Shown: in pieces, positions 13,760 to 26,454 of the stretch | Position numbering within the stretch: the stretch's first letter is position 1 | How the letters are laid out: each line of letters opens with the position of its first letter | Source: Umbelopsis ramanniana AG | Taxonomy: Eukaryota > Mucoromycota > Umbelopsidomycetes > Umbelopsidales > Umbelopsidaceae | NCBI RefSeq assembly: GCF_025399195.1 | Contig: NW_026252092.1 | Location: 186,001 to 250,000 of the forward strand | Length of the DNA: 64,000 nucleotides | Reading direction: 5' to 3' | Notes under the pieces: model-generated | Seen by the model: only the letters and a program-made list of their open reading frames with translations | Databases searched by the model: none | What the model was told of the DNA's origin: nothing | Translations under genes and position numbers: made by a program

Positions 13760-15889
13760 ATGGTCAAAGAAGTATTGCTTGCCTGTGTTGGCAAGCCTTC
13801 TGCTGGCAAATCGTCCTTTCTGAACTCAGGTTTGATCACTTTCTTCGCTGATATGTCTACAAAATAGCTAACTGACCTGGAATCGCTCAAAATTAGTTAC
13901 CGATGCAACTGCAAAAGTCGGTAAGTAAATCGTTCGACTGGGACGAATCTAAATCCTACAACTTTCCAACCAATTAAAACACAATTAATGTAGGCAACTA
14001 TCCCTTCACAACTATCAAACCAAATCAAGGTGTTGCTTACATGCCCATCGACTGTCCGTGCAAAAAGTATGGCAAGGAGAGTCAGTGTAAACCTCGACAT
14101 GGTAAGCACCTTACTTCTGTGACAATTATCCAAATGAAATCGAATAGCAGCTTGAACTGGTTTAAAAAAAATTATAGGAACTTGCGAAAATGGTATTAGG
14201 AATGTCCCTGTGCAAATGTTGGATGTAGCAGGCTTAGTACCTGGTGCATCCGAAGGTCAGGGCCTAGGAAATCAATTTCTCGACGATCTGCGCCACGCAA
14301 ATGCTTTGATTCACGTCGTTGATGTCAGCGGAACTACCGATGCTAGTGGAAAAGTTACACAGGGCTACGACCCCATTAATGATATAGATTGGCTGCGAAG
14401 CGAGATTCACAGCTGGGTTCTCAATAATTTGCTAAAAAAGTGGCCCAACATCGTTAGAAGACACACTGCAACAAGCAAGTATAACATGTTGTCGCAATAC
14501 TAATATGTCGGCATATAATCATCTGAGAGCTAATAATTATTTCTAGAATCAACATCTATAGAGACACTGCAGGCACAATTTTCAGGTAAACAAGAACGTT
14601 ACGACCTTGCGAAGCTCTACATCCAAAAGCCATTGACTAAAGTACCATATAGGTTACGGATCTACGATTTCTGTTGTGGCAAAGTTTATGGATAAGCTTG
14701 GCATCAAAGATCCTTTAGAAACGTGGGATGATGCAATGATAGGAAAGGTTGTAGACGGATTCTTGGACGAGCGATTTCCAACTGTTGTCGCTTTAAACAA
14801 AATAGATATGACAGACGCAGATAAAAACATCACTAAAATTATGCGTAAATACGATCCTGTAAGTATGGCGCGCCACTGAAAATGTTCAACCCTGGGAATA
14901 GACATTACTTGAATGCAAAGTGCTAACTGTGTATCAAACAGAATACTCTGGTCTTAACAAGTGCTCTGGCCGAAGCCTTCCTTCGAGACATGCACAAGAA
15001 AAGATATCTAAATTACCAGGAAGGAACAGATATCGTTGACACAAAGGATGATTTGGTGAGCATTTGATGCTGTTCGCTGTTCATATTTTGGTTGCACTGA
15101 CCATTCATTTGATAATAGCCGGACTCTGATCTAAAGCCGTTAGACGATAAACTGAGGACGTAAGGCCGTGTTCTACCGCGAATGGAGTAAGCTAGCATTC
15201 AATGTTTTGCTCACCATTTCATTTTATTTCTATATCCGTTTATACATAACAACAGGCGTATCGAGAAGGTCCAAGGTGAGGAAATTTACAATAGTGATTG
15301 AGGAAATGAAATCTTAATAGCCGCTAATGCCATCTCTGGTAGATCTTGTTCTGTACCGTTATGGCTCAACCGGTGTTCATGAGGTGCTCAAGCGAGCAGT
15401 CGATATGCTAGGTGTCATACCTGCATATCCCGTAAAGAGCATAACAAACTTCTCGAGCGGAACGTAAGTGTCTGGTGTCGATGTACCTCGACTAAATTAC
15501 TCGATCTCACGTTAACTTACACCTATCAATTCAGCGGCATTAACAAGGGCGGCGCCTTTAGAGACTGTATTCTGATTTGGCCAGGAACTACCGTTCGAGA
15601 GTTTGCAAAAATTGTCCATCCAGAATTAGACAAGTATTACCTTTATGCTGAAACAGTGGGAGGTATAAAGGTAATGTGCTAGAAAGAGGGAATATACACA
15701 TTATGAATCGACTCAACATATTAATGCATTCCTTGACCGCACTTAATCCTTCAGTTAGCGGAAGATGCCATTATTACGGAACAAAACAATGTCATATCTT
15801 TCAAAACATCGCAAAATGTTAGCCAAACATCTTCTGACAATGCTCCAGGAGCCAATAGTTCAGAGAAAAAGACGGCAAACAAAAAATAA
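13760..15889 (+). CDS. OBG-family GTPase with TGS domain (YGR210C-like)
   Basis: Twelve exons (13760-13829, 13897-13920, 13994-14101, 14178-14474, 14547-14585, 14653-14858, 14942-15055, 15119-15159, 15256-15275, 15343-15463, 15535-15670, 15755-15889) sum to 1311 nt, 436 residues. The P-loop is [10 protein letters not shown]2 lies in NYPFTT, G3 is [10 protein letters not shown]4 is NKID, and the C-terminal TGS domain includes [11 protein letters not shown]. The Cys-rich insert IDCPCKKYG and the [10 protein letters not shown] block match the archaeal/fungal branch represented by yeast YGR210C. Proteins of this branch are linked to ribosomes, but the role is poorly known. A Ser/Lys-rich tail ends the protein. 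The intron at 14475 looks like a GC-AG intron (donor GCAAGT), and one exon is only 20 nt. Confidence 0.92.
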
Positions 15890-16074
15890 TAATAAAACCG
15901 CTACTTTACATATTATTTTATGGACCATTATCCTTGCCATCAAGGCTCGAGATACAGCCAAATCGCTATGAATGACATCCAATTTTAGCAGATGTAACAA
16001 TAAAGAGGTAATGGAGACGGATGGAAGCTCGCGAAAAATAGAATAGAAATCGTCTTGTGTGGCCATCACTCTGC

Positions 16075-17450
16075 CTAGTCATCATCTTTGTTCTCCACAC
16101 TCAAGATGAAATCGTACTCTTCTTTACTGACTGGTTGCACTGAAAGACGCCCACGCCTGATCAACACCATGTCACTCAGCTCCTTGTAGGATTGAAGTTC
16201 TTTGAGAGGAATCAACCTATTGAGTTTTCGAACGAATTTGACATCCACCTTTGGCATGATTGAATAAGTCAAGTGGTGAGATTGATTATTAGTAGAACGA
16301 AATTACATACCATGTACCACTTGGGGTTTGATTCTTCCGATTTGGGATCAAAGTAAGGATGCTTTGGATCGAAGGCAGTGTCTATGTCATTGAAAGGCAT
16401 AGAAGCTCAGCATTCAAGGTGGATAAGTTCCCTATCGTAGTTCACAATACTTACAATCTACATAGCCTTCCTTTACGATCTACATTGTTTGAATATACTA
16501 AGTAAATTTGCGAGTTTATCTCAACGCGGTTTGGCATTCTCAACTCACCTCTGCTATTCCAGCTACTCCAGGCTGTTTACAATTGGAGTGATAAAATAAT
16601 ACCTAGCGATCATCTGGTTGGAACATCACGAAGCTAGTATAATCTATCCCAGAGGTATCAACCTACCTTATGACCAACTTTCATCCTGTCCCTCATCATG
16701 TTCCTGGCCTCAAAGTTACGCTGCAAGTTAAGTGAAAATTTAGCATTCCTACAATATGAAAGGTTCTCAAAGTTTTGACGCGCAGCTACTGACCACGCCG
16801 TCCCATTGCGAGGTACTAAGTGAAAAGAAGTTGGGTGAGAAAGCTGCTTTCTCTAGAATTTAGCAATCATATAATAAATGCACCTTTTTGGCATCGCCTT
16901 GAGATCATCTATGCTGTTTTGTGATGTCGGGTATTATCATCACTGATTTTTGGCTAGAATGACAGTTCAGATGAGACTATGCCTACCTGAACTTGACATC
17001 CTTATCTTTCACCACTCGACTATCTGGTTCTGCTTTCATTAGCCAATGCTGGTACTCTTTATCAATCTGAGAAAGATTTAGTGGATACTGCGACACGCTT
17101 GTGTAGCAACAATTGCCTTTTCTCACCTTCTTGACTGGTCCGTCGGCCGATGCCTCATGTTTGATACTAGTCTTTGTCTTCGTTTTCTTCTCTGATTCGG
17201 TTTCGTTTTCGACTTCCTCCTCATTTTTTTCTGTATTGTCTTTTGATTCCTCTTTCTTCACTTTCTTTCGAGATTTCGGTTCCTTTGAGACAGGTGCGCG
17301 CTTGGACTTCACCTTTCCGTTTCAAAACGTCAGCTTCAATATCCACTGTCAACCGAACATATTTCTACTTACAATAGAATTTTCTGTATGGGAGGCACTT
17401 TCAACTGCTTCCTCATTCTTTTTCTGGCGGTTCCTGAGAGATGGCACCAT
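16075..17450 (-). CDS. THYN1: EVE-domain protein, thymocyte nuclear protein 1-like
   Basis: Ten exons (17373-17450, 17127-17312, 16987-17066, 16884-16913, 16794-16815, 16667-16720, 16549-16602, 16455-16479, 16311-16381, 16075-16248) give 257 residues in phase. The first about 90 residues are Lys/Glu-rich and look like a nuclear localisation tail. The EVE domain follows: YQHWLMKAEPDSR, DVKFSIDDLKA, WDGVRNFEARN, VLFYHSNCK, GVAGIAEIVKE, HPYFDPKS, PKWYMVDVKFVRK. EVE domains relate to PUA and YTH folds and have been associated with modified-base binding. In a fungus this could read modified cytosine or adenine, which is inference. Several exons are unusually short (22, 25, 30 nt). Identification is firm. 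Confidence 0.9.
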
Positions 17451-17769
17451 AATTTTGGAGTGATGTCGAAGTAAGGAATCCTGTGTGGAAGTACCGAAAA
17501 ATTGCCCGTGGGTTAAATTTTCAAGGTGATCAGAATCTCCAATCTCTGCAAGTCCTTGAAAACAGCGTAGCTAACAGTTCATTATTTCTCAATTTACTAC
17601 GCCTAAATCTCACAACATCTCACTTGGAACCACATAAGCATATTAATGTATAAATCATCTTTAATAATGATGGGAAAGCCTGAAAGAAAAACTATGTAAC
17701 GGTATTGGAAAAGAAGAAAACAAAAATGTCTAGTTAAATGATGAGTTTTGGAGTATTACTTTTTTGGAT
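17451..17769. other. Intergenic between THYN1-like start and sulfite reductase stop
   Basis: 319 bases holding the promoter of the EVE gene and the 3' UTR of the sulfite reductase, both on the minus strand. No gene or clear motif was seen. Confidence 0.5.
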
Positions 17770-20700
17770 TTACAATTCATGGAAATCTGTTCCAGTAATG
17801 GTCTTCTTGACGTATCCAGCACGAATGACCCAGTCGCCGAAATGTTCGCCAGGGGTACGTTCAAGAGCAAATCGCTTGATGATAGGCTTGATCTCAGCAA
17901 GAATTTCTTCTTCCTTCAAGCTCTCCTTGTACAACTTGTTCAAACGCTCTCCCTTGTGGCCACCTCCAAGGTATACATTATACGCTCCAGGCGCCTTACC
18001 GACGAAAGCAATTTCTGCAAGGTATGGTCGAGCACAACCGTTAGGACAACCAGTCATACGTATCGTGATAGCATCTTCACGAAGACCAGATTCTTCAATG
18101 GTGCTTTCCAAAAGTCCAACCAAGGTGGGGAGGTAACGCTCGGATTCAGCCATGGCAAGACCACAAGTGGGCAAAGCAACACAAGCCATAGCGTTCAAAC
18201 GCAATGAGCTGAAGCTCAAGTTGTCGAGCTTATACTTGGCCAAATGAGCCTTGGTACGTTCAAGATCAGCTTCAGGGACGTTACCGATGACAAGATGTTG
18301 GTTAGGGGTCAGACGGAAGTCTCCCTTGTGCCATTTGGCAAGTTCGCGAAGACCAGTCTTGATTTGGAGATCGGGCCAGTCCTTGACCTTACCGTTCTCG
18401 ATGAACATACCAAAGTGCCACTTGTCACCCAAGCCCTTAGTCCAGCCATATCGATCAGCGTTATCAGTGAATTCATAATGGCGTTCAGCACCAAGCTTGT
18501 AGCCAAGACGAGACTCGACTTCACCCTTGAACCAATCGAGACCACGGTCATCGATGGTGTACTTCATACGAGCATGCTTACGGTTGGTACGATCACCATA
18601 GTCACGTTGAGTGGTCATCACCTTTTCGGCAACATCGACAGCCTGGTCAACAGTACAGAAACCAATGACGGAAGCAGGACGAGGATAAGTCTTCTTGTTT
18701 CCGTGAGTCATACCCATACCACCACCGACGGTGACGTTGAAACCAGCAAGAGTCTTGTCATCATTGATGATAGCAATGAAACCAAGATCGTGGGCAAAGA
18801 TATCGACATCGTTGTTAGGAGGAACAGCAATGACAATCTTGAACTTGCGTGGCAAGTAAGTGGGACCATAGAGGGGCTCAAAGTCTTGGACAGCATGGCC
18901 AGCAACCATCTCATCAGCCAACCAGATTTCGTGGTAAGCATTGGTCTTGGGAGCCAAGTGCTCCATCATCTTGTTAGCGAAGTCGTTCAATTCATCATAG
19001 ACTTCAGGAACGTGAGGGTTGGGGTTCATCATGATGTTACGGTTAACATCACCACAGGCAGCCAAAGTGCTGAGAAGAGACTGGTTGATTCCACGAATAG
19101 TGGGCTTGAGCTTCTTCTTGATGATACCGTGAAGTTGGAAAGCTTGACGAGTAGTAAGCTTGATGGCACCATTAGCATGAGTCTCAGCAAGCTCGTCCAT
19201 AACCAACCATTGCTGGGGGGTAGAGACACCACCGGGCATACGAACACGGATCATAAAGCTGAAAGCCTTCTCCAAACCTTGCTTCTTGCGCTCTTCACGG
19301 ATATCTCTGTCATCTTGACCATATGAACCGTGGAACTTCAAGAGCTTTCCGTTAATTTCGGAAATGGCACCAGTGGACTCATCCTCAAGATCTTGAGCAA
19401 TGGTTCCACGCAAGAAGTTGGAGTCAATCTTCATTTGATCGTCAGTCAACTTTGGTGGTTCATCATCAGTGCCAACATCAGCGACACCAAGAGCCTTCCA
19501 CAACTCGGGTTGCCAAGCTTGGAAACCAGTTTCGTAACCATCAGCATCTTGATCGTCACCAAGACCGATTTCAGCAACAAGTCGGCCAGCACCTAGCATC
19601 TCCAAACGGCTGTCAATGAGTTTACCGGGACGGTTATAGTAAACGGCATCTTCCTCACGGGGCCAGTAATGGCTGTCACCAAGACCGAAGATAGCGAACT
19701 TGGTATCTTGCAAGGCGATATCACCAACAGCCAAGTTGTTCAATGCCTTCCAGAACTCACGACTGTTGGATGGGAACTCTCCTTGACCAGCAGTGGAGAC
19801 GATGAGGACAACGTTGGTAACGTTGGCGAGTTCTTGGATATCAGCGAAGTCGTCCATAGCCATCAGGGAGACCTTCAATCCACGAGACTTGCCCTTAGTG
19901 GCAAGCTTCTTGGCCAAACCTTCAGCATTGCCGTTATCGGAACCGAAAAGAATGGTGACGGGAGGGCCGTTGGCGTTTCCGGACAAACCTGACAAAAGTC
20001 TAGCATAATCTTCACGAGCCTTGCTCTTAAGTTGCTCATGACGCTTCTTAACATCCTATTCAATATCAAAAAAAACCCCCCCCGGTTAATTTATATTCCA
20101 CTAGGAAATGAATCCAGAATATTCAATCTCAACTTACGGCTTCAACAGAGCTGACAAGAGTCTTGGCTAAGTCGGGTTGCTGGGCAACGAGAACAGAAAG
20201 ATGGTTCTCACGGTCAAGGAAAGCTTCCAAATCCTTCTTGATGCGCTCAGAATCGAGAGCGAAAGGGTCTTTGCCCTCAGACTCCAAGGCAGGGTTCCAT
20301 CTGTACAAAGGCCATGAACCGTTATCGACGCAAACCTTGGTCTCTTGAAGGATCTCGATAGGGTTAGCAGCGTTGTGAACACGAGGAAGGAATGCAAGGA
20401 CGATGGAGGGACCATCATACTTGTCAGCTTCGATCAAAGCGTGGAGAACACCAGTGTATGAAGCATAGATAGCGACTGAGGCGACATAGGCGGCACCATA
20501 GTTCATGGCATAAAGACCAATGTCCTTCTTACGCTGCTCACGCTCAGTATCAGTAGAATAGGGAGTAGTGTCAACGATAAGCATGTTGACATTCTCGCCA
20601 GAGGTGATAACGTGATGGACGCCAGATTGGCCAATATCGTAGCTCCAAGAATCAGAGCCAACCAACCAGTTGGACTTGGGGAAGAGGTATTCCTTGTTGC

Positions 20701-22720
20701 GGATGATGGCTTGAACAGAAGCTTCGGTTTGGTATTGTTCGAGAACGGTTTCAGCAGCGGTGGCAGCATCAGTGACTTGTTGGGGTTTGGATCCAGCACT
20801 CTTGGCAACAAGAAGCCATTGAGAGAGAATCTTATGAAGAGCCTCAGGCAATTCAGTGTTGTTCAGGGTTTGCTCAACATCAGCCAAGAACTTGGCACGC
20901 TGTTGGTTCTGAGCCAAAATCTTACCATAACCGAATTCAGGGTTGGAAGCGTTGGCAGACTGAGTATCTGGAGACCAGACAGAGGCAGCGTTGATACCGT
21001 TGGCAATAGACAAACGCTCACCGAAGACTTGGTCCAACATCTTGATATAAGGAGTCTCGAGGACATCGGATTCCTTAACGGCAGCCTTAGCAGCAGATAC
21101 TGACTTGACATCCTCAGCCTTAGCAGAAGACCAGCTGGAAGCATCGACCTTGTTGGAGGCATCGAACTTTGTAACATCCTTTGACTTAAGAAGGGCAATG
21201 GCATCGGTGGTATAGACATTAACCTTCTTGGCAGCAATAGCCTTCTTGACACTTCCGCTCACAGTGTTGACATCAGCAGTTTGATTAATAATAACATGAC
21301 CATGGGCCTTGAGAGTAGCGATGGCAGCAGGAACGTTAGCAGATGCATTAAGCAAAATGACAACATCAGCATGATCGATCAAAGAAGGAACAGGAGAAGT
21401 GCTGGCATGAGCGATTCTGACGTGAGACACAGAAGCACCATTCTCCTTGACGGTATAAACTTGAATCTTCTTGTCCTTCAACTGATCGAAGGCCGATAAA
21501 ACCTCAGCTTCATCTCCGACAACAACAAATTGTTGGGTAGACTCAGGTGTGACGTTAATAGCGTGCTTGTGGGAGACTGGAAGACTGTCACCAAGGACGA
21601 ATCGGCGCTTAAGGTTGCCGGAAGCAAGGTGATGGAAAACAGCATTCACCATAGCAGGGGTGAAATCAGTAGCGTCAACACCATATTGACCGCTGACAAT
21701 CTCAACCTCCTCCTTTTGAGAAGCTTGATAAGCAGCCGCAACATCCAAGAAAACGGGGTTCCAGGTGGAAGTATAATCGTGGGAGGGCTCCAAGACAGCA
21801 ATGTTCTTGACAGAGGCGGGAAGAACCTTAATAAGTTCAGCGTTGGACCAGGGTCTGAAAAGGCGAACCTTGAGGACACCAATCTTTGCATCGGCGCTTT
21901 GTTCACGAAGAGCTTGAAGAGTGCTCTCGACAACGGTAGCACCAGCACCCATGGCAACAATAACATTTTCGGCGTCAGGGTGACCAGAGTACTCCAAAGG
22001 TAAATAGTGACGGCCAGTCACACTTGCAAATTGTACCATGGATTCTTCAACCACCTTGTACACATCAACACGGTCCTCCTGGGCATCTTGAGCCTTGCGT
22101 TGCTTGTAACGAGCATAGGTGGATTCATTGTTAGATTGCTGGGGGCGGTTGCGGTAAGCCTCGACTTCTTCGCTGGAGATCAAGTTAGCCAAAGTTTGAT
22201 TTGTCAGCTGCTCGATGTTAGTGTGTTCATGGGCAACACGGCTGCTATCGAAGAAATGCAAGAAGGGAGTAGCAGACTTGATGGATGCCAAATGAGCAAT
22301 GGCAGCTAAATCTTGAGCCTCTTGAACACTGGAAGAGCTGAGGAGAGCGAAACCAGTTTGTCTGACTGCCATAACATTGGAGAAATCACCAAAAGTGTTC
22401 TTTTTCTTGTCATTCTCAGCAGACACATGGACAACAAAGGAAGACTGGCTTGAAGCGATGTTATACAGGTGAGGGATGGCGGATACCAAAGAGTCGGATG
22501 AAATCAAGGCAGAGCCGAGTTTGTTCTGATTCAATGTGCCAACAAAGCTGGAAGCAGGGTCGTTCTCAGCTTTGACAGTTTGAACTTGAGTTTGAGTTCC
22601 ATAAACGTTGGCTTCGCTTGCGACGCGCTTAGTGGTGTACACTTGTTCACTGAGGGCGACAGCAACGGCTGCAGAAGTTGATTCGCCCGTTACCAAGCGG
22701 CGTCCACTTTGTACTGACAT
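17770..22720 (-). CDS. MET5: Sulfite reductase (NADPH) hemoprotein beta subunit
   Basis: Reduces sulfite to sulfide in sulfate assimilation, in the cytosol. Two exons, 20138-22720 and 17770-20055, give 1622 residues. The N-terminal half resembles the pyruvate:ferredoxin oxidoreductase-like region of fungal Met5/Ecm17 ([28 protein letters not shown]). A flavodoxin domain follows ([35 protein letters not shown]). The siroheme/4Fe-4S half has [30 protein letters not shown] and the two Cys pairs CVALPTC and TGCPNGC. It is somewhat longer than yeast Ecm17 (about 1440). The flavoprotein partner (Met10 type) is not in the window. Codon use is strongly biased, fitting high expression. Identification is firm. 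Confidence 0.95.
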
Positions 22721-23257
22721 GATGTATTTGATAAAGTACCGGTTTCGTTGAAGTTGGGTCGGTACGATGACAAATGCTTATGTACAAAGGAGTGTTGGTT
22801 AAACAAAAAGAGGTGGGAGACAATAAGAGAGAAGATGTGGTTTACGTTCCGAGCAACTTATACACAAAAAAAAAACGAGATGCTGCAATGGCGCAATTTT
22901 CATTGCCTAATTTTTGCTTTCTTTGATTGGCCGAATCGGACTGAGCGAGATTCTGGGGTCCGAGCAGAGCTTGCCATAAGGCCAATCAGTGATGAGATTG
23001 ACAGATGTGTACAGCCTTAATATTAATTGTCAGCGACTCTCGGATTGGAGCAACCCTGTAACAAGCAACAACGTCTTTAAACCAAGTCATCTAGCAAACT
23101 ATCATGGGAACCCCAACTCTCCTTTACATGTTTCATTGCTTGGTATGAGTTCCATTGAAAAATATGACATGACTTTTAGACAACGGTTGCTGAAAAAACA
23201 AATTACAAAAATCGGATAATCTATGGTAGGTTAATAATAATGCTAATAAGATTCATT
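22721..23257. other. Promoter region of sulfite reductase
   Basis: 537 bases between the sulfite reductase start (22720) and the stop of the elongase gene (23258), both on the minus strand. It should hold the MET5 promoter and the elongase 3' UTR. I saw no clear CACGTG or TATA element. Confidence 0.5.
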
Positions 23258-24424
23258 CTAACGTTTGCTCTTCTTTGACTTTTTTTGCCCGCCATTCAGG
23301 ACTTGCCCTGACCCCTCCTTGGTTTCCACAGTCACAAGACCAGCTGAGCTGACAGCCTTCGCCTTGCTCATGGTTTTACTCTTTGCCTTGTAGGTTTTGA
23401 AGTAGAAGTTGATGAAGAGGAAGAGATAACTCGTAAGCAGGCCGCATCCGAATGCAGCCGCGACATCCTCTCCGGCACATTTGGTGGAGATGTTGAAGTG
23501 AGCGTATCCAAAATAATAGAAACTACAAACATAAATGAAGCCAAGGTCGATGACGAATTGAACGATTTGCATGGTAGTAAGGTACTGCTTCCACCAAATC
23601 TTAGCGCCTGCAGCCGTTCTGAAGAAATAATAGTACATAGCGACATGTACAGCCAAATTCAGCGTGATTGGAACCCACGACTAAATAAAAAAGAGTAGAA
23701 TAAGTCAGCCTTATTGAATGTCGACCCTATGTTCCACCCCTCAAAAAACCTACCACGGATGTCTTTCCGCACAATTGAGTATAACACAACACCATGGTAG
23801 CACTGTGATGAAAGTAGTGTAGAAACTCTGGAGGAGGCAAGGTCAATATGAAGTGGTGGGGAACATTGCAATGACTGGGCTTAAATCTTCATACCAAGCT
23901 TCTTCTTCTTCAAAGCCAGGAACACAGTATCAGCCAATTCCCAGTACTTTACGAGATAATTAAGATAATACAGCAATTCCAAGGGTTGTGTCCATGCAGA
24001 GTCGTTGCAAACAGCGTAGAAAACTCCATGTCGTGCAATGATAGGTGTCAGTTGCTCAATGAACAGGAGAAGTAGCGCAAGTGAAGCACCGGTTAATAAA
24101 ACGTTGTGTAACATAAAGACTGCCTTCAGTGGTATGGGTTGTTTGAAGGACTTCATATAGTTTGCTGTGCCGAAGATAACCACAAGATAGAGCACACATG
24201 CAAAGAGGACTACATTGTAGAATGAGCATTCCAATCAAGAGCCTGTAGGTATGGATAATGTTCCTGGAACCAAACTTACCTTCGTTGTTGGTTGAAAGCG
24301 GCGTGACACCAGGTGCAAATACAAAGGTATTTGCAGGTCTACCAGTGATGATCTGGTAGACCTGTTCAAAGTAAGGATATAGTCTGATGCCAAATGGCTG
24401 GTCTATGGAAAACTGAAGGTCCAT
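23258..24424 (-). CDS. ELO-family fatty acid elongase (3-ketoacyl-CoA synthase)
   Basis: Condensing enzyme of microsomal fatty acid elongation in the ER membrane. Exons 24280-24424, 23895-24209, 23754-23827 and 23258-23680 give 318 residues in phase. Family signs: MLHNVLLTGAS, LLYYLNYLVKYWELADTVFLALKKKKL, the His box HYFHHS (split from the preceding segment by an intron), LNLAVHVAMYYYFF, and several hydrophobic spans consistent with seven membrane segments. The C-terminus is basic and ends KKSKKSKR, which fits ER retrieval. Chain-length preference cannot be told from sequence alone; it could act on saturated very-long-chain or polyunsaturated substrates, both of which occur in Mucoromycota. 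Confidence 0.92.
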
Positions 24425-24594
24425 GGATATGTAGTAAAACGAAAGAAAAAAGTTTTCAAACACAGAAAATACGAAGAAGCACCGTTTTTGATCGATTCAC
24501 TCTCCGAAGACAGAAAAAAATAAAATACACCAACAGGCACGCTTCAACGGCTTTTGAGACAATAATTTTGATACACCCCCTTAACCAATGACAG

Positions 24595-26022
24595 TTACAT
24601 AAAAACATCAATGGCTATCTCGCCTTCAGTAGAAGGTTGCACTACTTGTAATCTAACCACTCCTCCTTTAGGCACTTTGTGGATTTCTCCATCTAAGCAC
24701 ACTTCCGCAGCGTCTTGTACACGTAGAAGAAACCCCTTTGCTTTCCAATACTCCAATTTCGGCTCATTTACATGAGACCCTTTTGCAAACGCCTTGTAAA
24801 GGATAGACTTCAGTTCATCGCTTGTTCCATTTCGTAGAAGAACTAGATCGACATGTTCATCGGAGGTCGATGCAAAAGGTGCTATGCGAAAGCCTGGCTC
24901 AAGTTCAGGCATCTTGGATCCCAGGAAGTAGGTATATTGCCCATCTATGTGGGTCTTGTCGTTGGCGGTACGCCAATTTTGTTGCTCAGCGTTGTACTCC
25001 TGAGCTCCTTCATCTAAAACAAGCCGTCCGCCATATTGTGGCATCCACCACAACAAAAATCCTGCCACAAGGGAAAATCGAGAATTCCCCATGAAAGGTC
25101 GCAGATAATTGGATTTTGATACAATCTGGGTATGGAAGCCAAAACTGAATACCACCATGATTCTGGGGTCGTGGTCGACGCGGTCGAATTCTACATGGTT
25201 ATGCCAGTCCTGAGAGTCGTAGGGTACGGGACATTTGCCAATGGATACGCGGATAGTTCGTAAAGGCTGCTGATTTCCTCGTAGTAGTCGGAGTACAGCG
25301 TCAGCAGGATCCGTAATTCCGAGTGCATTGGCAAATGCATTGCCACTCCCAGTGGGAATCACAACGAGCTGTACTTTGGTTTTTACCGACGCCTGTGACA
25401 GCCCGTTAATCACTTCATGAAGTGTTCCGTCTCCACCAATACAAAGGAGGATAATGGGATTTTCGGATTTAGCTAGTACGTTCAATGCAAGGTCTTTCGC
25501 AAGCCTATTGCCATCCGTCACGCCTTTGGTTGTGTGCAAAACTACGCTATCGTCTGCGATTCCCGACAGATTTAGCATGGGAGCGATGATATTCTTCCAG
25601 TTTTCAAGACTCTGACGAAGACCTGACACAGGATTTAGTATGGCATGGATTTTGGTGTTGCTCGCCAGCGGTTTAATCTGAAGTCGTTTTTGTAGTTCGT
25701 CGAAAAAGTCACCGGGACTGAGATAGCCAGCCGCAGCAGGTTCGTCTACACCTTCCAGTGGTAGGTAAAGTTTCACATTCAACGCTCGAGTCACCGTCTT
25801 GGGCCTTAAGCTCTTATCCGTAGGTTCAGCGGTCTCAGTCGCTGTGGGATAGCTGGCGTAGTTGACAACGAATGCATTATCACTGGTTTTGATAGCAAAA
25901 ATATCTTGTAACGAAATAGTGATATTTGAGCCATTATTGCTCTCTACCAAGACATCATCTTCTATGGAAAGCTCATTTCGAGTATTTTCTTGCCCCTTTA
26001 CCGCAGTCCTTATCTGAGCCAT
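24595..26022 (-). CDS. Sphingoid long-chain-base kinase / diacylglycerol kinase-like lipid kinase
   Basis: A single-exon gene of 475 residues. The DAGK catalytic domain starts near residue 125 with HAILNPVSG, followed by the nucleotide-binding CIGGDGTLHEVINGL and IPTGSGNAFA. The C-terminal half has FGFHTQIV and the late VCLDGEIHKVPKGG, matching the DGE motif of sphingosine kinases. The N-terminal region (about 1-110) resembles the beta-rich domain before the catalytic core of fungal LCB kinases. It probably phosphorylates sphingoid bases at membranes. A ceramide or diacylglycerol substrate cannot be excluded. No signal peptide or membrane span is seen. Confidence 0.82.
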   Translation of the reverse strand: MAQIRTAVKGQENTRNELSIEDDVLVESNNGSNITISLQDIFAIKTSDNAFVVNYASYPTATETAEPTDKSLRPKTVTRALNVKLYLPLEGVDEPAAAGYLSPGDFFDELQKRLQIKPLASNTKIHAILNPVSGLRQSLENWKNIIAPMLNLSGIADDSVVLHTTKGVTDGNRLAKDLALNVLAKSENPIILLCIGGDGTLHEVINGLSQASVKTKVQLVVIPTGSGNAFANALGITDPADAVLRLLRGNQQPLRTIRVSIGKCPVPYDSQDWHNHVEFDRVDHDPRIMVVFSFGFHTQIVSKSNYLRPFMGNSRFSLVAGFLLWWMPQYGGRLVLDEGAQEYNAEQQNWRTANDKTHIDGQYTYFLGSKMPELEPGFRIAPFASTSDEHVDLVLLRNGTSDELKSILYKAFAKGSHVNEPKLEYWKAKGFLLRVQDAAEVCLDGEIHKVPKGGVVRLQVVQPSTEGEIAIDVFM

Positions 26023-26454
26023 TGTAGTAAGATGGATTGTGAGCAGATAATATGTAAACTTCGATGGAGCAATTTGGCATCGAATTTATGTAATAAGTAA
26101 ATCACATGACTTCGACGACTTGATATGCACGTGGCACCGCTACCTTCAATGCAAAGAAGCGAGTGCAAAAAGCAAATACTCATTTTGAGAAAAAGTATAT
26201 CGTAACAGATATAAGAATTACTGGCAGTTTCTGCTGCAATGTAGGAGAAGGAGTTCACAACAACAGCAAACCTTTGTTCACTGTCGAACCTACTGTTGCT
26301 AGCCTCATTCATTGTCATTTTCATCTTTCAATTTCAAGACAAGTAGCTTCTATTGAACTGTTCATGGCATTTTTCCTGCCCTATTGTCAGCAAATTATTA
26401 AGCTTTTATCTCATTACATTGAATTGGGTGTTATGGGAAAACAAGTTGTAGAAT
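26023..26454. other. Intergenic, lipid kinase promoter and alpha-galactosidase 3' UTR
   Basis: 432 bases between two genes transcribed from the minus strand. No gene or distinct motif was seen. Confidence 0.5.

Noticed and set aside
18244-19326. 360-codon open frame on the plus strand
   Set aside because: It is exactly antisense to the sulfite reductase and is explained by that gene's biased codon use.
21530-22003. 157-codon plus-strand frame
   Set aside because: Also antisense to the sulfite reductase, with no domain of its own.
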